64,000 nucleotides of DNA from NCBI GenBank assembly GCA_028274465.1, contig CM051456.1, positions 6,263,545 through 6,327,544 of the forward strand. The letters run 5' to 3'. The notes beneath the pieces are model-generated. The model made no database searches. It saw only the letters and a list, made by a program, of their open reading frames with translations, and was not told where the DNA came from. A program made the translations under genes and the position numbers. Each line of letters starts with the position of its first letter. Position 1 is the first letter of the stretch. Positions 48,247 to 59,266 of this stretch are shown piece after piece. The stretch is from Plantago ovata. Its lineage: Eukaryota > Streptophyta > Magnoliopsida > Lamiales > Plantaginaceae.

Positions 48247-48775
48247 AAAACTAATAAAACTAGTATTTGTGTTGCTGAAACTAATGAAACTAGCATCTTT
48301 GTTGTTGAATCTAATGAAACTAACATTTTTGTGTTCACTTGTGATGCAACAAATGAAATTAGCATTCGTGTTTGCCGAAACTAATGAAACTAGCATTTTT
48401 TTTGGCTAAAAGTAGCACTTATGATGCTTAAACTAATGAAACTAGCATTTTGTTGTTGAAACTAGCATTTGTGTTGCTGGAACTAATGAAACTATCACAT
48501 ATGATGCTTAAAACTAATGAAAACTAGCATTTTGTTTGTTGAAACTAGCATTTGTGTTGCTGAAACTAGCATTTTTTGTGGCTGAAACTAGCACTTTATG
48601 ATGCTTAAACTAATGAAAACTAGCATTTTGTGGGTGAAACTAGCATTTGTGTTGCCGAAACTAATGAAACTAGCATTTGTGTTGCTAAAACTAGCATTTT
48701 TGTTGCTGAAACTAATGAAAATAACATTTTTGTTGTTGAGACTAATGATATTAACATTTTATGATGTTAAGGCTA
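48247..48775. repeat. Minisatellite of ~30-bp units
   Basis: The phrase gctgaaactaatgaaactag followed by catttgtgtt recurs about fifteen times with small substitutions, and in some units the aatgaaact part is dropped. The array gives rise to a spurious repetitive open frame at 48598-48786. The flanking 48776-49030 repeats longer related phrases (ttgaggtccatttctgtagg), suggesting a higher-order array. Confidence 0.85.
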
Positions 48776-49640
48776 GTTTCAACTAGTTCGAGATTTTGAG
48801 GTCCATTTCTGTAGGCGAGTTTCAAAAATCTTCATTAGATTTAGTTTAGCGAGTTTTTGAGGTCTGTTTTAGCTAGTTTCAGCTAGTTTCGGTGGCTGAA
48901 ACTAGCTTTCGGATGTTAAATTTGCTATTAAATCCAATTGAGCGAAATTTTGAGGTCCATTTCTGTAGGCGGGTTTAAAAAACCTTCATTAAATCCACTT
49001 TAGCGAGATTTTGAGGTCCACAAGTTAGTGTTTGGTAAATGTTATTTGTAAGTGGCTTTTTATGCAATTAGTTGTTATTCTTGGTTATTTTTGTATTTTT
49101 CCCTTTTTAATTTATGACTTATATAGTTATATGGCTATATCACTATATGTACATGCATTTGTTTGAAAAAGCTGGTAAAAGGCCTTAAGGTTTTAACAAG
49201 CTCGTGACACGCTTTTTTTTTTTCACAGCGTTTCAGTCAAATGCAGTTATATATATTTGGATATGTATGTATTATTCAGTAGGTACCTTAATAATGTTAA
49301 AACCGGTACCCTCTTTCATTCCCGGTGACCTGGACCTTTTCAGGGGAAGAAAGAACGTAAGTCGGCTAGCTTCTGGTAATCTTGCCAGGATGGGACAGGA
49401 TTGTATCAACATGCCAACATTATTACTAGTGTGATACTATAACCTGAAAAAGAATTCTGGAAAAATCGAAGGAATCCCAAGTAAATGGAAATAAATATTA
49501 CTGAAACATCATTATCTTGTACTACTAGTCAACGAAAACTACACCGTTGTTTTATCACCAGACATACGATGGTCACACAGAGCCAATCAGATAGACTTAA
49601 TTACTAACATACTGCATGGAACCGACAACAAAACTGAGTC
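48776..49640. other. Noncoding; long diverged repeat, then no gene
   Basis: The phrase ttttgaggtccatttctgta and its context occur near 48790-48840 and again near 48950-49025, about 160 bases apart. Beyond 49040 nothing is recognised. The open frame at 49204-49434 shows no family resemblance. Confidence 0.45.
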
Positions 49641-49832
49641 AGCAGATAGTCTCTAACAAAAAGAAAGATCTGTGACAAGTTCAAGTCTCTTTATCCGCAA
49701 ATATCTCAGCTTTACTTCAAAACCACACCATGTCTTTGCAGAAAGAGTGCAGAAAACATACGAGTACTACATCAGTCATACGTTAATCTTCTTTGGAGCG
49801 CTTTGGAACTCACCTACCTGCAATAGGCACAA
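49641..49832 (-). pseudogene. Ghost copy of the RRM gene's last exon and 3' flank
   Basis: This block matches 51505-51683 at most positions (for example tctctaacaaaaagaaagat and tttggaactcacctacctgc). On the minus strand, 49776-49817 reads VGEFQSAPKKINV and a stop, preceded by an acceptor (attgcag). It has the same 42-nt length and phase as the real last exon (AGEFQSVPKRMKV). The other exons are absent, and a Mutator-like MITE begins 24 bases beyond the exon's upstream edge. It is therefore a leftover of a duplicated gene copy. Confidence 0.8.
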
Positions 49833-50503
49833 TGGTGAAACGGGCAATTGGCAAATTTGGTGCATAAGTTTGGGTGTTTTGGCGTATGCAGTACATCGTT
49901 TGGTGACCTTGGCAAATTCGGTGCACACTTTTATAATACATGTCAAATGTAATCCATTTAAGTTGCCCATGCTTAGTTGGACAAAATTATGCTCTTGTGT
50001 CAAATCTACGTGGCATCATTTATATTTATAATTAAATTTTTTAATATAATTTTTTTTTAATTATGTGTAATCTACCTGGAAAATGGAAAAGGTGAAAAAA
50101 GAATTTGCAATTAACACCTTAATTAAAAATTTTCTCTTCTTTTTTAACGTAATATTTATAATTATATTTTTAATAATAATGTTTTTTAATTATGTGTAAA
50201 CTCCATGTGGAAAATAAAAAAGGTGAAAAAAGAAACAACGTCAAACACCTTAATTGATTTTTTGTCTCGTTTTTTAACATAATATTTATAATTACTATTT
50301 AAAATAATTTTTTTATTTTATTAATTATATGTAATCTACGTGGAAAAATAAAAAGGTGACTGGGCAACTAAATTGGCGAATGGACCACATTTGCCATGTT
50401 TTATAAAAGTGTGGACCAAATTTGCCATGACCACCAAAAGATATAGTGCATACACCAAAACACCAAACTCATGGATCAAATTTTCCAGTTACCCCGGTGA
50501 AGC
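49833..50503. mobile_element. Mutator-like MITE with long terminal inverted repeats
   Basis: The element is about 49842-50494 (653 bp). The left end (gggcaattggcaaatttggt and about 130 bases on) is an imperfect inverted copy of the right end. Both arms contain the complements of gtgttttggcgtatgca and cacacttttataa. A 9-bp near-duplication flanks it: tggtgaaac at 49833-49841 and cggtgaagc at 50495-50503 (7 of 9 match). The middle holds about two and a half tandem units of roughly 120 bp (ttaattatgtgtaa..ctacgtggaaaa..aaaaggtg). Long arms and a 9-bp target copy fit MULE-derived MITEs. Confidence 0.8.
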
Positions 50504-50774
50504 TGCTTGCAGCTCAAAAGCCACTGATTCATGATCGTGGTACTTGTACATGGCTTTGCTGCTGAAGGTATATATTGTGACTTGGCAATTCCAGGTACAT
50601 GAAACTATTTTTGGTAGCACTATAAATATGTGTACTTATTTTTGGTAGTGTACTATAAATCTGTGTGGCAATCTTTGGTAGTACTATAATAGAGAATAAA
50701 ATTTATGGTGAAACAAAACCAATATTCATAGCCTCACATAGTTTAATTTAGTTCCTAAAAACCTGTACTTCCGC

Positions 50775-50783
50775 ATATAAATA
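50775..50783 (+). promoter_or_regulatory. TATA box of S1-type gene a
   Basis: ATATAAATA lies 57-65 bases before the start codon at 50840. The matching site of paralogue b lies at 56778-56787, in homologous upstream sequence. Confidence 0.65.
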
Positions 50784-50839
50784 CATACATATGTATGCAT
50801 TGTTACTTCCAACACAAATCATAAAGGCAAATAGGAAGA

Positions 50840-51235
50840 ATGAATAAACTATTTGCCTTATTCGCCATTGTGGTTGTTGTATTGGTCAGCGTAGCAGAAG
50901 CAGGACCGGAGATAATTCGCATAAAAAATAAGGTCGAGGATAAAGACATTTTTGTCAGCTGTTACAGACATGTTCGAGTTGAAACTATAATCAATCGAAC
51001 ACTCGCTCGTGATGAAGAATGGCGTTTTGATTTCTGGCGGAGAAAAATGGAGTTTCCAAAAATTTATTGCGATTTCTCTACAAAGTGGGGTTCTGGCAAC
51101 TATGGTGTTTTCACACAACGTTTAAACAACGAGAACTGCGATTACCAGTGTTATTGGGAGATAACAAATAACGGGCCGTGCCTTATAGGAAAGAAATTTT
51201 ATTGCCAAAAATGGAAGAATCCCATTGCTGTATAA
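50840..51235 (+). CDS. Plant self-incompatibility S1-family secreted protein, copy a
   Basis: A single-exon gene of 131 aa. Residues 1-21 are a signal peptide (MNKLFALFAIVVVVLVSVAEA). The mature part has the S1/SPH pattern: IRIKNKV near the start, VSCYRH, the DEEWRFDF stretch, YCDFSTKWGSGNYGVF, then CYWEI...GPCLIGKKFYCQKW. It has six cysteines. S1-family proteins are small, secreted and mostly of unknown function; the founder is the Papaver pollen self-incompatibility determinant PrsS. Copy b lies 6 kb away, and the two share upstream sequence, so this is a local duplicate. It looks intact. Confidence 0.93.
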   Translation: MNKLFALFAIVVVVLVSVAEAGPEIIRIKNKVEDKDIFVSCYRHVRVETIINRTLARDEEWRFDFWRRKMEFPKIYCDFSTKWGSGNYGVFTQRLNNENCDYQCYWEITNNGPCLIGKKFYCQKWKNPIAV

Positions 51236-51340
51236 GAAACTTATTAATATTTATTACTTACTTCCTTCCACCCAAGCTTTTCATTTATTTTGTTGATTTT
51301 TTTAAACCTTTATTTATTTGATCTCAAATTAGTTCACATT

Positions 51341-51355
51341 ATATTATTATTATGA

Positions 51356-51407
<52 letters not shown>
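51341..51407. repeat. (TTA)n microsatellite
   Basis: About twenty ATT/TTA triplets with one interruption near 51354, lying 3' of the S1-type gene a. It is probably length-variable. An artefactual asparagine-rich open frame runs across it on the minus strand. Confidence 0.95.
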
Positions 51408-51409
<2 letters not shown>

Positions 51410-51622
51410 TGAGACATAACATGCTACATACAATGTGTGTGTACACGAAATATGTCAAGCTATTCCTTGCTAGCTTGCATGCAGAAAATGCTAAATGAAG
51501 CTTTGGATAGTCTCTAGCAAAAGAAAGATTGCAGTCTATCACAAGTTCAATTCACCTTATCAACTTCTTCAAAACCACACCGTATCTTTGCAGATAGAGC
51601 GCAGAAACATCTACTACTTCAT

Positions 51623-54098
51623 TCAGACCTTCATTCTCTTTGGAACGCTTTGAAACTCACCCGCCTGCACAATAGGCACAACGCTTGAATCAGTTGACAT
51701 TTTATAATCAGAAAATCTCACATACTTATTAATATCACCGACGGCATTCATGATCTAATGTTAATAAGAAGCAGCAGCGTTCTTACAATTGGTGGACACT
51801 CATAATCAATACCAGCAGCCTTAATCCGCTTCCGTCTTTCTTGGTCCCGTTTCAACACTCCTTCAACCAGCTTATTTTGCTCCTCCACAGTTCTTTCCTG
51901 GACATAGATTCTTGATTAGTATAACTGTTTTGTATTTTTAGATAGCAACATTAATACGTATAGTCTAAATGGTGGCCCATACCTTATCTTGACGTTTCCT
52001 TTCTATATTAACCCAATTGGGGGGCTTGTAGAAGCGGTTAACACCTTTCCATCTAAAAGAACAAAACATGAGACGAAAAATTAAGGGACTCGTAGCCACT
52101 GCGAAACTTGAAGCCAACAAAGATGTCATATGAAAGCAGATTGCAGGAATCATTTTCAGAAGTTTTTTCAAAACTTGACTGATACAAATTAAGTTGAATT
52201 ATAGTGCCAACATATGTACTTATATAGTATAGAATTATAGATGTAGAGTTGAACGCACTTTGTTCGTCTGTTTAATTGCAACATATGTGGTGGATACATT
52301 TACATGCCACATCCAAAAGACAGAAAATTTACTGAATAAAAACTAAATCAGAAAGCTTTCACTGAAAACTTACTGCCCATGTTAGGATCTACAGTGCAAT
52401 ACAAAAAATAAACATAATTCTAATTTCTGTGATCTGAGAGCTTGAGGATTAAACTAAATGGTAAAAACATCTTTAAATCACAAACACTCACACTTTTGGA
52501 TGTACTTTTTCGGGCAGAATGGAATGGACTTGCAACAGATGCTCATACATAAGATAATTATGCATGCATTCTTCAACAACTTTAGCAACCTGTAGCAGGA
52601 AAGGGATTACAATAATAAGATATTGAGAGCTTGCATTAAATCTTAAGCAATTGAAAACTGTATTAAAGAACAAATGTACAACCTCAGATGACTCGAATTC
52701 AATGAATCCAAAATGCTTCGACTTCTCAGTCTGTCCAAAGAAAATGGGGAAAGATGAATTAGATTGGGGGATGAACAATAATCACAAGCCTTCCCTCAAA
52801 GATTCAGAGAGTAAACATAATCATTTATAAAGCCAGTAGACAGGTAACACACGGAATTCCTTTATTAATTCTTTACATCCTATCATTCGAATAAATCTTA
52901 GCTTTTCTTTCATGCATCAAAGCAAGAACTTTCAGTGTGAACCCAAAGCGTGTTCATACGATACCTACATTTATCTAAGACTACATCAAATTCAAAGTGA
53001 CGACACAGATTGTTATAACATCTCAGAGTTGTCATAATTCTGATGTACGATCCCAGTACCACAAAGCAATTTAAATTACAATGAAACCACTGGTACACAA
53101 CTTTAATGCATGAAAGTCTTAGAGTACATGCAGCTCCATCAGGTATCTTCATGTACTATCACTTAAATTGATTGTTCGTACTCATGATTCTTGTTATTTT
53201 GATGTACTATTTGGTTTAGAAATCTCACACGGTAATATTAAAACTTTTTGGCATATACCAAATACACTCACGGACTCACCCCCATCTCTTCACTGTTAGC
53301 AAGCGTCAAAATAAAAATCCTTCATGTTTCCGAATCAACAGACCTCTCTCAAATTTGAGCATACTGAAGTGACGCATAAAAGATTATGCTATGATGATTA
53401 ACTTAAAGTAAATGCAGAATTGTAGCTTAATATCAGATGATGTGTATTTGCCAAATTACACAAACAGTGACTGAAATGAATGAAGTGAAAATTAACATGC
53501 TGTTACATTGATCCAAAGTTCTCTTCAGACCTAAACTTATAAGCAAAACACCAAAGTTAGCTCCAATCTTTCCCCTTTTAACTTAACGATTCATAACACT
53601 GAACAAATACATAAAAGCCAAGATTTTAAACGTAGATTTTCTAGTGAATGAGTTTTGGTATGTGATAGGGCATGTAACACATTAGACCGCATGTACACTC
53701 ATATACCTTCCTGCTCCTTGCAATTCTGAGCCTCTTGACTGAACCAAACTGCTTAAAAAAAGCTGTAAAACAAAAATAAAACACAAAGTAGTAACCCAAC
53801 AAGAATAAAAAAAAAACAACGTTATAACTGATTCTCATAAAATCCATGGGGGGTCCTACCAACATACAAAACAGTTGCTGGTGGTGCTGCTCCGCTACTT
53901 TGAGTTTTAGGAAGTTTCCTAGCTGGACCACCCTCCAATGGCTGAATCGAAACATCATCATGCGGCTCAGCTCAATTAGGTTGTTCATATAAAATTAAAA
54001 TACTCAATACTCAATTAGCTAGCTAATAGTATTTTTTTATTTTTTTTAAAAAAACATACCAGGAAATCACGGGTTTCATCTTTGGATTTTGCCCCCAT
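51623..54098 (-). CDS. Nucleolar RRM protein (NIFK/MKI67IP-like), with a damaged RRM exon
   Basis: Eight exons on the minus strand: 54060-54098, 53860-53941, 53707-53762, 52683-52730, 52492-52589, 51983-52052, 51787-51897, 51623-51664. They give 181 aa if joined as listed. Recognisable blocks are PLEGGPARKLPK, ATVLYV (RNP2 start), FFKQFGSVKRLRIARSRK, TEKSKHFGFIEFESSE (RNP1), a WKGVNRFYKP stretch and an AGIDYECPPI tail. This is the plant homologue of the nucleolar MKI67 FHA-interacting phosphoprotein, acting in pre-60S biogenesis. Exon 2 normally runs on through GRIPHGFYE and a few more codons. Here the continuation (GRTPHGFYENQL) meets TAA at about 53818-53820 before any good donor. Only an earlier GT at 53859 keeps the frame, deleting about 14 residues of the RRM. 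The lysine-rich N-terminus is also short. It may be a decaying gene. Confidence 0.7.
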
Positions 54099-54627
54099 AT
54101 CTATCTCTCTTCTCTACCGATAGAGCGAGAGTGTACTTGTAAGTTGATTGCAGCAGATTAAGCGGCAGAGACGTTTTAGTTTTGTTGTGTTTAATTTAGG
54201 TTTCATATTTTAAGACTTGGATCCGTTTCAATCCGTCGTCGACCCGCTCCGGTTCGATGATGGACTGGACTTTGGACCCGTAGTAGGTTTAGAAAAATAG
54301 AATTTCATTCGATCAAATTAGACTATTAATATTAGAGCATTTTTATACTAGTATTATAATAACATCTACACTATCAATTTAGTTACACACAAGTCAAATA
54401 AATCTCCATGTATTATGCACACTTCTAAAATTTGACGAATAGTTCACGAATCTTATAATTTCAATTTTGCCTTTCTCAATGAAATCGTTATTGGTATACT
54501 TCCCATGGGCTCTAAATTATGATTATGTTCGGCTTATTTTATCATTTTCTCCGTGTCCATTTGGCAAAAAATGAACTAATAAGGTAACTGGTAGATGATC
54601 GATCAATTTATTTTTTTAATAAGCTAC
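54099..54627. repeat. Upstream flank of the RRM gene; part duplicated at 57737-57990
   Basis: The first part should hold the RRM gene's promoter. From about 54331 (attagagcatttttatacta) to about 54575 the sequence recurs at about 57740-57985 with small differences, marking a boundary block of the local duplication. No gene. Confidence 0.75.
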
Positions 54628-56322
54628 TTAGGCTATGTTCTTTTCGTCTGAAAATTGATTATTTTAAGTTCAGTGTGTTTCGTTTGGGTGGCTTGGGTGC
54701 GTTAAAGGTGGCTGGTTTTATCTGGAAGATGACATGGAATTGTGTTCCCGCGCTTGGACAATTTGTTGCGAAGAGGTATACTTCATACTTTGGATTGGAT
54801 GCGATTTTAATATGGTGCACTGAGTTGTGGAGGCTATCGAAGTTCGGTGTTTTGAGAATAACACGCTGGACAGAAAGTTGAGTGTGACTCTATTCATGGA
54901 GTTTGTTGGAGTCTTTGGTTGGCACGAGCTAATGGGAGGGTTTTTAAGGGTGTTGAGTGAAATATTTGGCGTGGCATTGGCCACGGTGTAGAGGTTTGTT
55001 AGGTGCTAATTATTCGTCTTCGGCATGGTTATTAGAACCAATTCTATGCTGGCGATAATTGTTTTTGGGGAGTGGCAAGGTGAAAGTAGTGTGTATGGTT
55101 GGTTGCTGCGTGCAAGTGGAACGGAGAGCGTTCTGGTTTGGGGGTTGTCAGTGGAGCACGATGGAGTTTGGATGTGGTGTTTCGTGTTGGTTGCACATGG
55201 AGGAGGGGATGTTAGTGTCCGTTTTGCTGGTGGCCAGGCGTCCAGGAGGCTTGATGTTAACAGTTTTTGTTTTTGCGGGTTTTGGTCGCGGGCGGAGGGA
55301 TCGATCCCAGGCGTAATTTATTGCTGATAGTTTTCTGTTTTGCAGGTCCAGTCACAGGTTGATGTACATGGCACTTGCGTACGGGTTTAGGTTACAGGTT
55401 CGTAAGTGCACAACCATGTCGAGGGTGTTGTGGAAAGGTACATATTTTTAAGTACGACGTGATCAGGTGGAATGTTAGGCGTGATTTGGAGCTAGCGGGA
55501 TTTTTCATGTATGCTAACCGTTGCTGGGATTTTTGGTGGCTGTTTTGATCAATTTGTTTGTCTAGCCGTGAAGTGGAGAGGTTAAGTACAAGGGGAGTTA
55601 TTTTAGTTTGTTCAAATTCAGATTTGTTTGGTTTTAGCTTTTTGATGATGGGTTGTTTCTTGTTTTATATCGGGTAGTTTTGATTGTTTTGACAGGGATG
55701 GACAAGTACCTTCGTGGTGGGAGCCTCGTGTTTTTGTTGTTCTCTCTTGAGGATTTGTTTTGTGTTCTTCGTTAATTTAAACCTGTGGGTTGGTATCAAC
55801 CGGAAATTGAAGTGGTTTTGACTGTCGTTCTTGTGAGCCATGAGAGTGTGGGCTCGTTATTAGCTTGGTTTCGAATCACAGACGTTGTTCTAGAGTTTGA
55901 AGAGCCATTGTACTACAGTCTGAGCTTCAGTTTTAGATTATCTGGGGATCATAGCGTAGCTAGAGTCTTTTGGTTTTCGTGCCGGTTTGATATTTTCAGT
56001 AGCTTAATTGGCTAATTTGGACCCTCTTTTGTACTTGACGTTCTCATGATTGGGGTTACCCCTCTTAATCTTATACAATACTTTTGGTTTAATGATTTTT
56101 TTATTTTTTTTTTTGGTTTCAAAAAAGAGGAAGATTATTTTAAGTTCAGTTCAGATGCATTAAGTTCAATTCAGTTTAGTTCAGATGCATCAAGTTCAAC
56201 TTAGATTTATTTAATAGTATTTTATACTACAAATAAGTTCAGTTCAGTTCACCACTGCTTCATTCAGTTCAATTCAGTTTTGTTCAAATCAGTTCTGTTC
56301 AGCCGAAGAGAACATAGCCTTA
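54628..56322. mobile_element. Harbinger-like MITE 1, split by a non-LTR insertion
   Basis: The ends are ggctatgttcttttcgtc (from 54631) and the complement gacgaagagaacatagcc (to 56319), about 18 bp, flanked by the 3-bp copies tta at 54628-54630 and 56320-56322. The interior that belongs to it is made of ttcagttcag-type words. A non-LTR element occupies 54675-56132. Without that and its extra target copy, the MITE is about 213 bp. A TTA target and short inverted ends fit PIF/Harbinger (Tourist) MITEs. Confidence 0.85.
54657..56150 (+). mobile_element. Non-LTR retroposon inserted in MITE 1
   Basis: An 18-bp target copy, gattattttaagttcagt, occurs at 54657-54674 and 56133-56150. The inserted 1458 bp (54675-56132) is G- and T-rich on the plus strand. 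It ends in a T-rich stretch (about 56093-56116) and the A-rich tail caaaaaagaggaa. Several open frames of 70-100 codons exist (55025-55327, 55785-56015), but no reverse transcriptase or other domain is recognisable. The long target copy and A-rich end indicate LINE-type insertion. It is possibly a 5'-truncated LINE or a diverged relative. Confidence 0.75.
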
Positions 56323-56368
56323 GAATAACTTTTTAAATAAATCAAGTTATTCACTTAACCAAACATAC

Positions 56369-56562
56369 TTAGAAACTGTTCTTTTCGTCTTAATAGAACT
56401 GAACAAAATTGAACTGAATTGAACTGAACTGAACAAAATTGAATGAAGTTGAACTGAACTAAATTTATTTGTAGTATAAAATATAACTAAGTAAGCCGGG
56501 ACTGAACTGAATGAAAGTGAACTGAAAATATTGAGTTTTCAGACGAAGAGAATAGAATCTTA
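56369..56562. mobile_element. Harbinger-like MITE 2
   Basis: The element is 56372-56559 (188 bp), flanked by tta at 56369-56371 and 56560-56562. Its ends are gaaactgttcttttcgtc and the near-complement gacgaagagaatagaatc. The interior is repeated aactgaactgaac, the reverse-strand version of MITE 1's ttcagttcag. It lies 47 bases from MITE 1. Confidence 0.85.
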
Positions 56563-56777
56563 CTTATTTTGATCTAACAGTCAATCACCTTCTTATAAAG
56601 TAACTAATAAAATGACACCCAACAAACACTCTCTGAAACTATTTTGGTAGTATACATCCAATAAATATGTTTGACAATTTTTGGTAGTACTATAATAAAG
56701 CCTAAAGAATCTATGGTGAAACTAAAATAATATTTGTAGCCTCACATAATTTAGTACGTAAACATTGACACTTACAC

Positions 56778-56787
56778 ATATAAATAC
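56778..56787 (+). promoter_or_regulatory. TATA box of S1-type gene b
   Basis: CATATAAATA lies about 71-80 bases before the start codon chosen at 56858, in sequence homologous to the promoter of copy a. Confidence 0.6.
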
Positions 56788-56857
56788 AAAGAAATGCTTT
56801 GTAAGTGCTCCGTCAAATACTTCCAACACAAAACCATCTCAAAGGCAAATATTAAGA

Positions 56858-57256
56858 ATGAATAACTTATTTGCCTTATTAACCTTTTTCGCCAGTGTGG
56901 TCGTTGTATTGGTCACCATAGTAGAAGCTGGACCAGAGGTGATTCGCATAAAGAATAAGATACAAGGTCCAAGCACCAAAGTTAGTTGTTACACAGGGTC
57001 TAATCGTATACTCAACGACAAAACATTCGCTTATGATGAAGAATGGCGTCATGATTTCTCGCGAAACAAACTCGAGTATCCAAAATATTACTGCGATTTC
57101 TATACGGCTCGGGGTTCTGGCAATTATGGTGTTTTTACAAAACGTTTAAACAAAGACCATTGCAATAACGAATGTTACTGGGAGATAAGAGATCACGGGC
57201 CATGCCTTATAGGCAAACAATATTATTGCCAAAAGTGGAAAGTGGGGCCCCAGTGA
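56858..57256 (+). CDS. Plant self-incompatibility S1-family secreted protein, copy b
   Basis: A single exon of 132 aa. The start at 56858 aligns with copy a (MNNLFALLTFFASVVVVLV); an in-frame Met at 56765 lies upstream of the TATA box and is rejected. A signal peptide covers about residues 1-24, followed by VIRIKNKIQGPSTKVSCY, DEEWRHDFSRNKLEYPKYYC, GSGNYGVFTKRLNKDHC and GPCLIGKQYYCQKW. All six cysteines of copy a are kept. The mature parts are roughly 60-65 percent identical by eye, with differences concentrated in the first loop. The function of this family outside self-incompatibility is unknown. Confidence 0.93.
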   Translation: MNNLFALLTFFASVVVVLVTIVEAGPEVIRIKNKIQGPSTKVSCYTGSNRILNDKTFAYDEEWRHDFSRNKLEYPKYYCDFYTARGSGNYGVFTKRLNKDHCNNECYWEIRDHGPCLIGKQYYCQKWKVGPQ

Positions 57257-57990
57257 ATTCTTTATGTTTGTATTGATGTCTTTTTTTGCTCTAGCTATTT
57301 GACCTGTAATAAATTCGATCTAAATTGTATCGATAAAATAATTAATAAATTATACAGTGAAAGTAGAGACATAATATTTTTATAATATATTTTCTTAAAT
57401 TAAGTTTTCGCTAAGGTTTAGGAGTAATAAGAAGTCAAACGGAACAGCAGCAACAAAAAAAGCTTTAAGCAAAAATATGATCAAAACCCATCAAGTGATC
57501 CTCTAAATGCTATAAATAATCGCCTAAATCTGTTTGTTTATGAATCTACTGAAGATTAACATGAGAGTCATGGTTTGTCTCTTTTACTGCATCTTAATAG
57601 CATCTTAAATGAACAAATGATTGATCGTATGACTCAAATATCTTACCACGGACTGTCTCAACTGCTCGCCAAGCTGTGCTATAACTCATACCGAATTCAT
57701 ACTCATCTTTTGGATCGGAACGAGATTTCAATCCATGCTATTAGAGCATTTTTATACTAGTATAATAACATCTATCAATTTAGTTACACACAAGTCAAAT
57801 AAATCTCCATGCATGATGCACACTTCTAAAATTTGACAAATAGTTCAGACGACGACTCTTATAATTTCAATTATGTCTTTCAATTTTGTCCTTCTCAATC
57901 AAATCGTTATTGGATCCCAGGGCTCTAAATTATGAATATCTTCGACTTATTTTTATCATTTTCTCCGTGTCTATTTGACAAAAAATGAAC
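57257..57990. repeat. 3' flank of gene b; duplicated block, RRM gene missing
   Basis: From about 57740 to 57985 the sequence matches 54331-54575. Between 57257 and 57737, where the local duplication would be expected to carry the RRM gene, I see no RRM exons. The second unit appears to have lost it, or the breakpoint lay elsewhere. The open frame 57575-57760 has no family. Confidence 0.6.
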
Positions 57991-58251
57991 TAAGGTTCTG
58001 TTCATTTCACCTGAATTTAAGTTAAAATAAGTTCAGTTCACTTCAATTCAGATTTATTAAGTTAAGTTCAATTCAGTTTAGAATAATTAAATTCAGTTCA
58101 ATTCAGATAAATTCAGTTTAGTTTAGGTTTGCTTAGTTAAAATTTGTACTTCAAAATAAGTTCGGTTCTGTTCAGTCCGGATTAATTAAGTTCAGTTCAG
58201 TTTTATTAAGTTCAGTTCAGTAAATTTTCAGGACAATCAAACAGAGCCTAA
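57991..58251. mobile_element. Harbinger-like MITE 3
   Basis: The element is 57994-58248 (255 bp), flanked by taa at 57991-57993 and 58249-58251. Its ends are ggttctgttcatttcacctg and the complement-like caggacaatcaaacagagcc (imperfect). The interior is repeated ttcagttcag/ttaagttcagtt. It is a diverged member of the same family as MITEs 1 and 2. Confidence 0.8.
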
Positions 58252-58546
58252 TAAGTTAATTGGCGATCAATCACTTTATCTAACACTATTCAATGAATTC
58301 TGGTTACAAAGTGTGTTATTTTTTCTTTCAATTCAACACACATCTTATACGAACAATATGAACACAACAATTTTAGTTTTTTCAAACCGTTCTCTGATGG
58401 CAGAGAGATTTTGATGCTTACTAGTAGCATCTCCAACAGCGCATAACCTGGGGGAATTTTCGATCTTTTTTATATAAATTTTACATTTATTAGTCTATTT
58501 TTATCTTGTAAATTAATTGTATCGAGCATGCCTTACTCCAAACATA

Positions 58547-59266
<720 letters not shown>

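Noticed and set aside
48247-49030. Possible CRISPR-like array of short repeats
   Set aside because: Units are contiguous and degenerate without unique spacers, and the DNA is eukaryotic; it is a minisatellite.
49672-50031. 119-codon plus-strand frame across the ghost exon and MITE arm
   Set aside because: It joins two unrelated blocks (duplicated 3' flank and MITE end); the real coding trace is on the minus strand.
51339-51542. Minus-strand frame with a poly-asparagine run
   Set aside because: It is produced by the (TTA)n microsatellite.
56765-56857. Upstream Met extending S1-type protein b to 163 aa
   Set aside because: The extension lies at and before the TATA box, is absent from copy a, and would bury the signal peptide.
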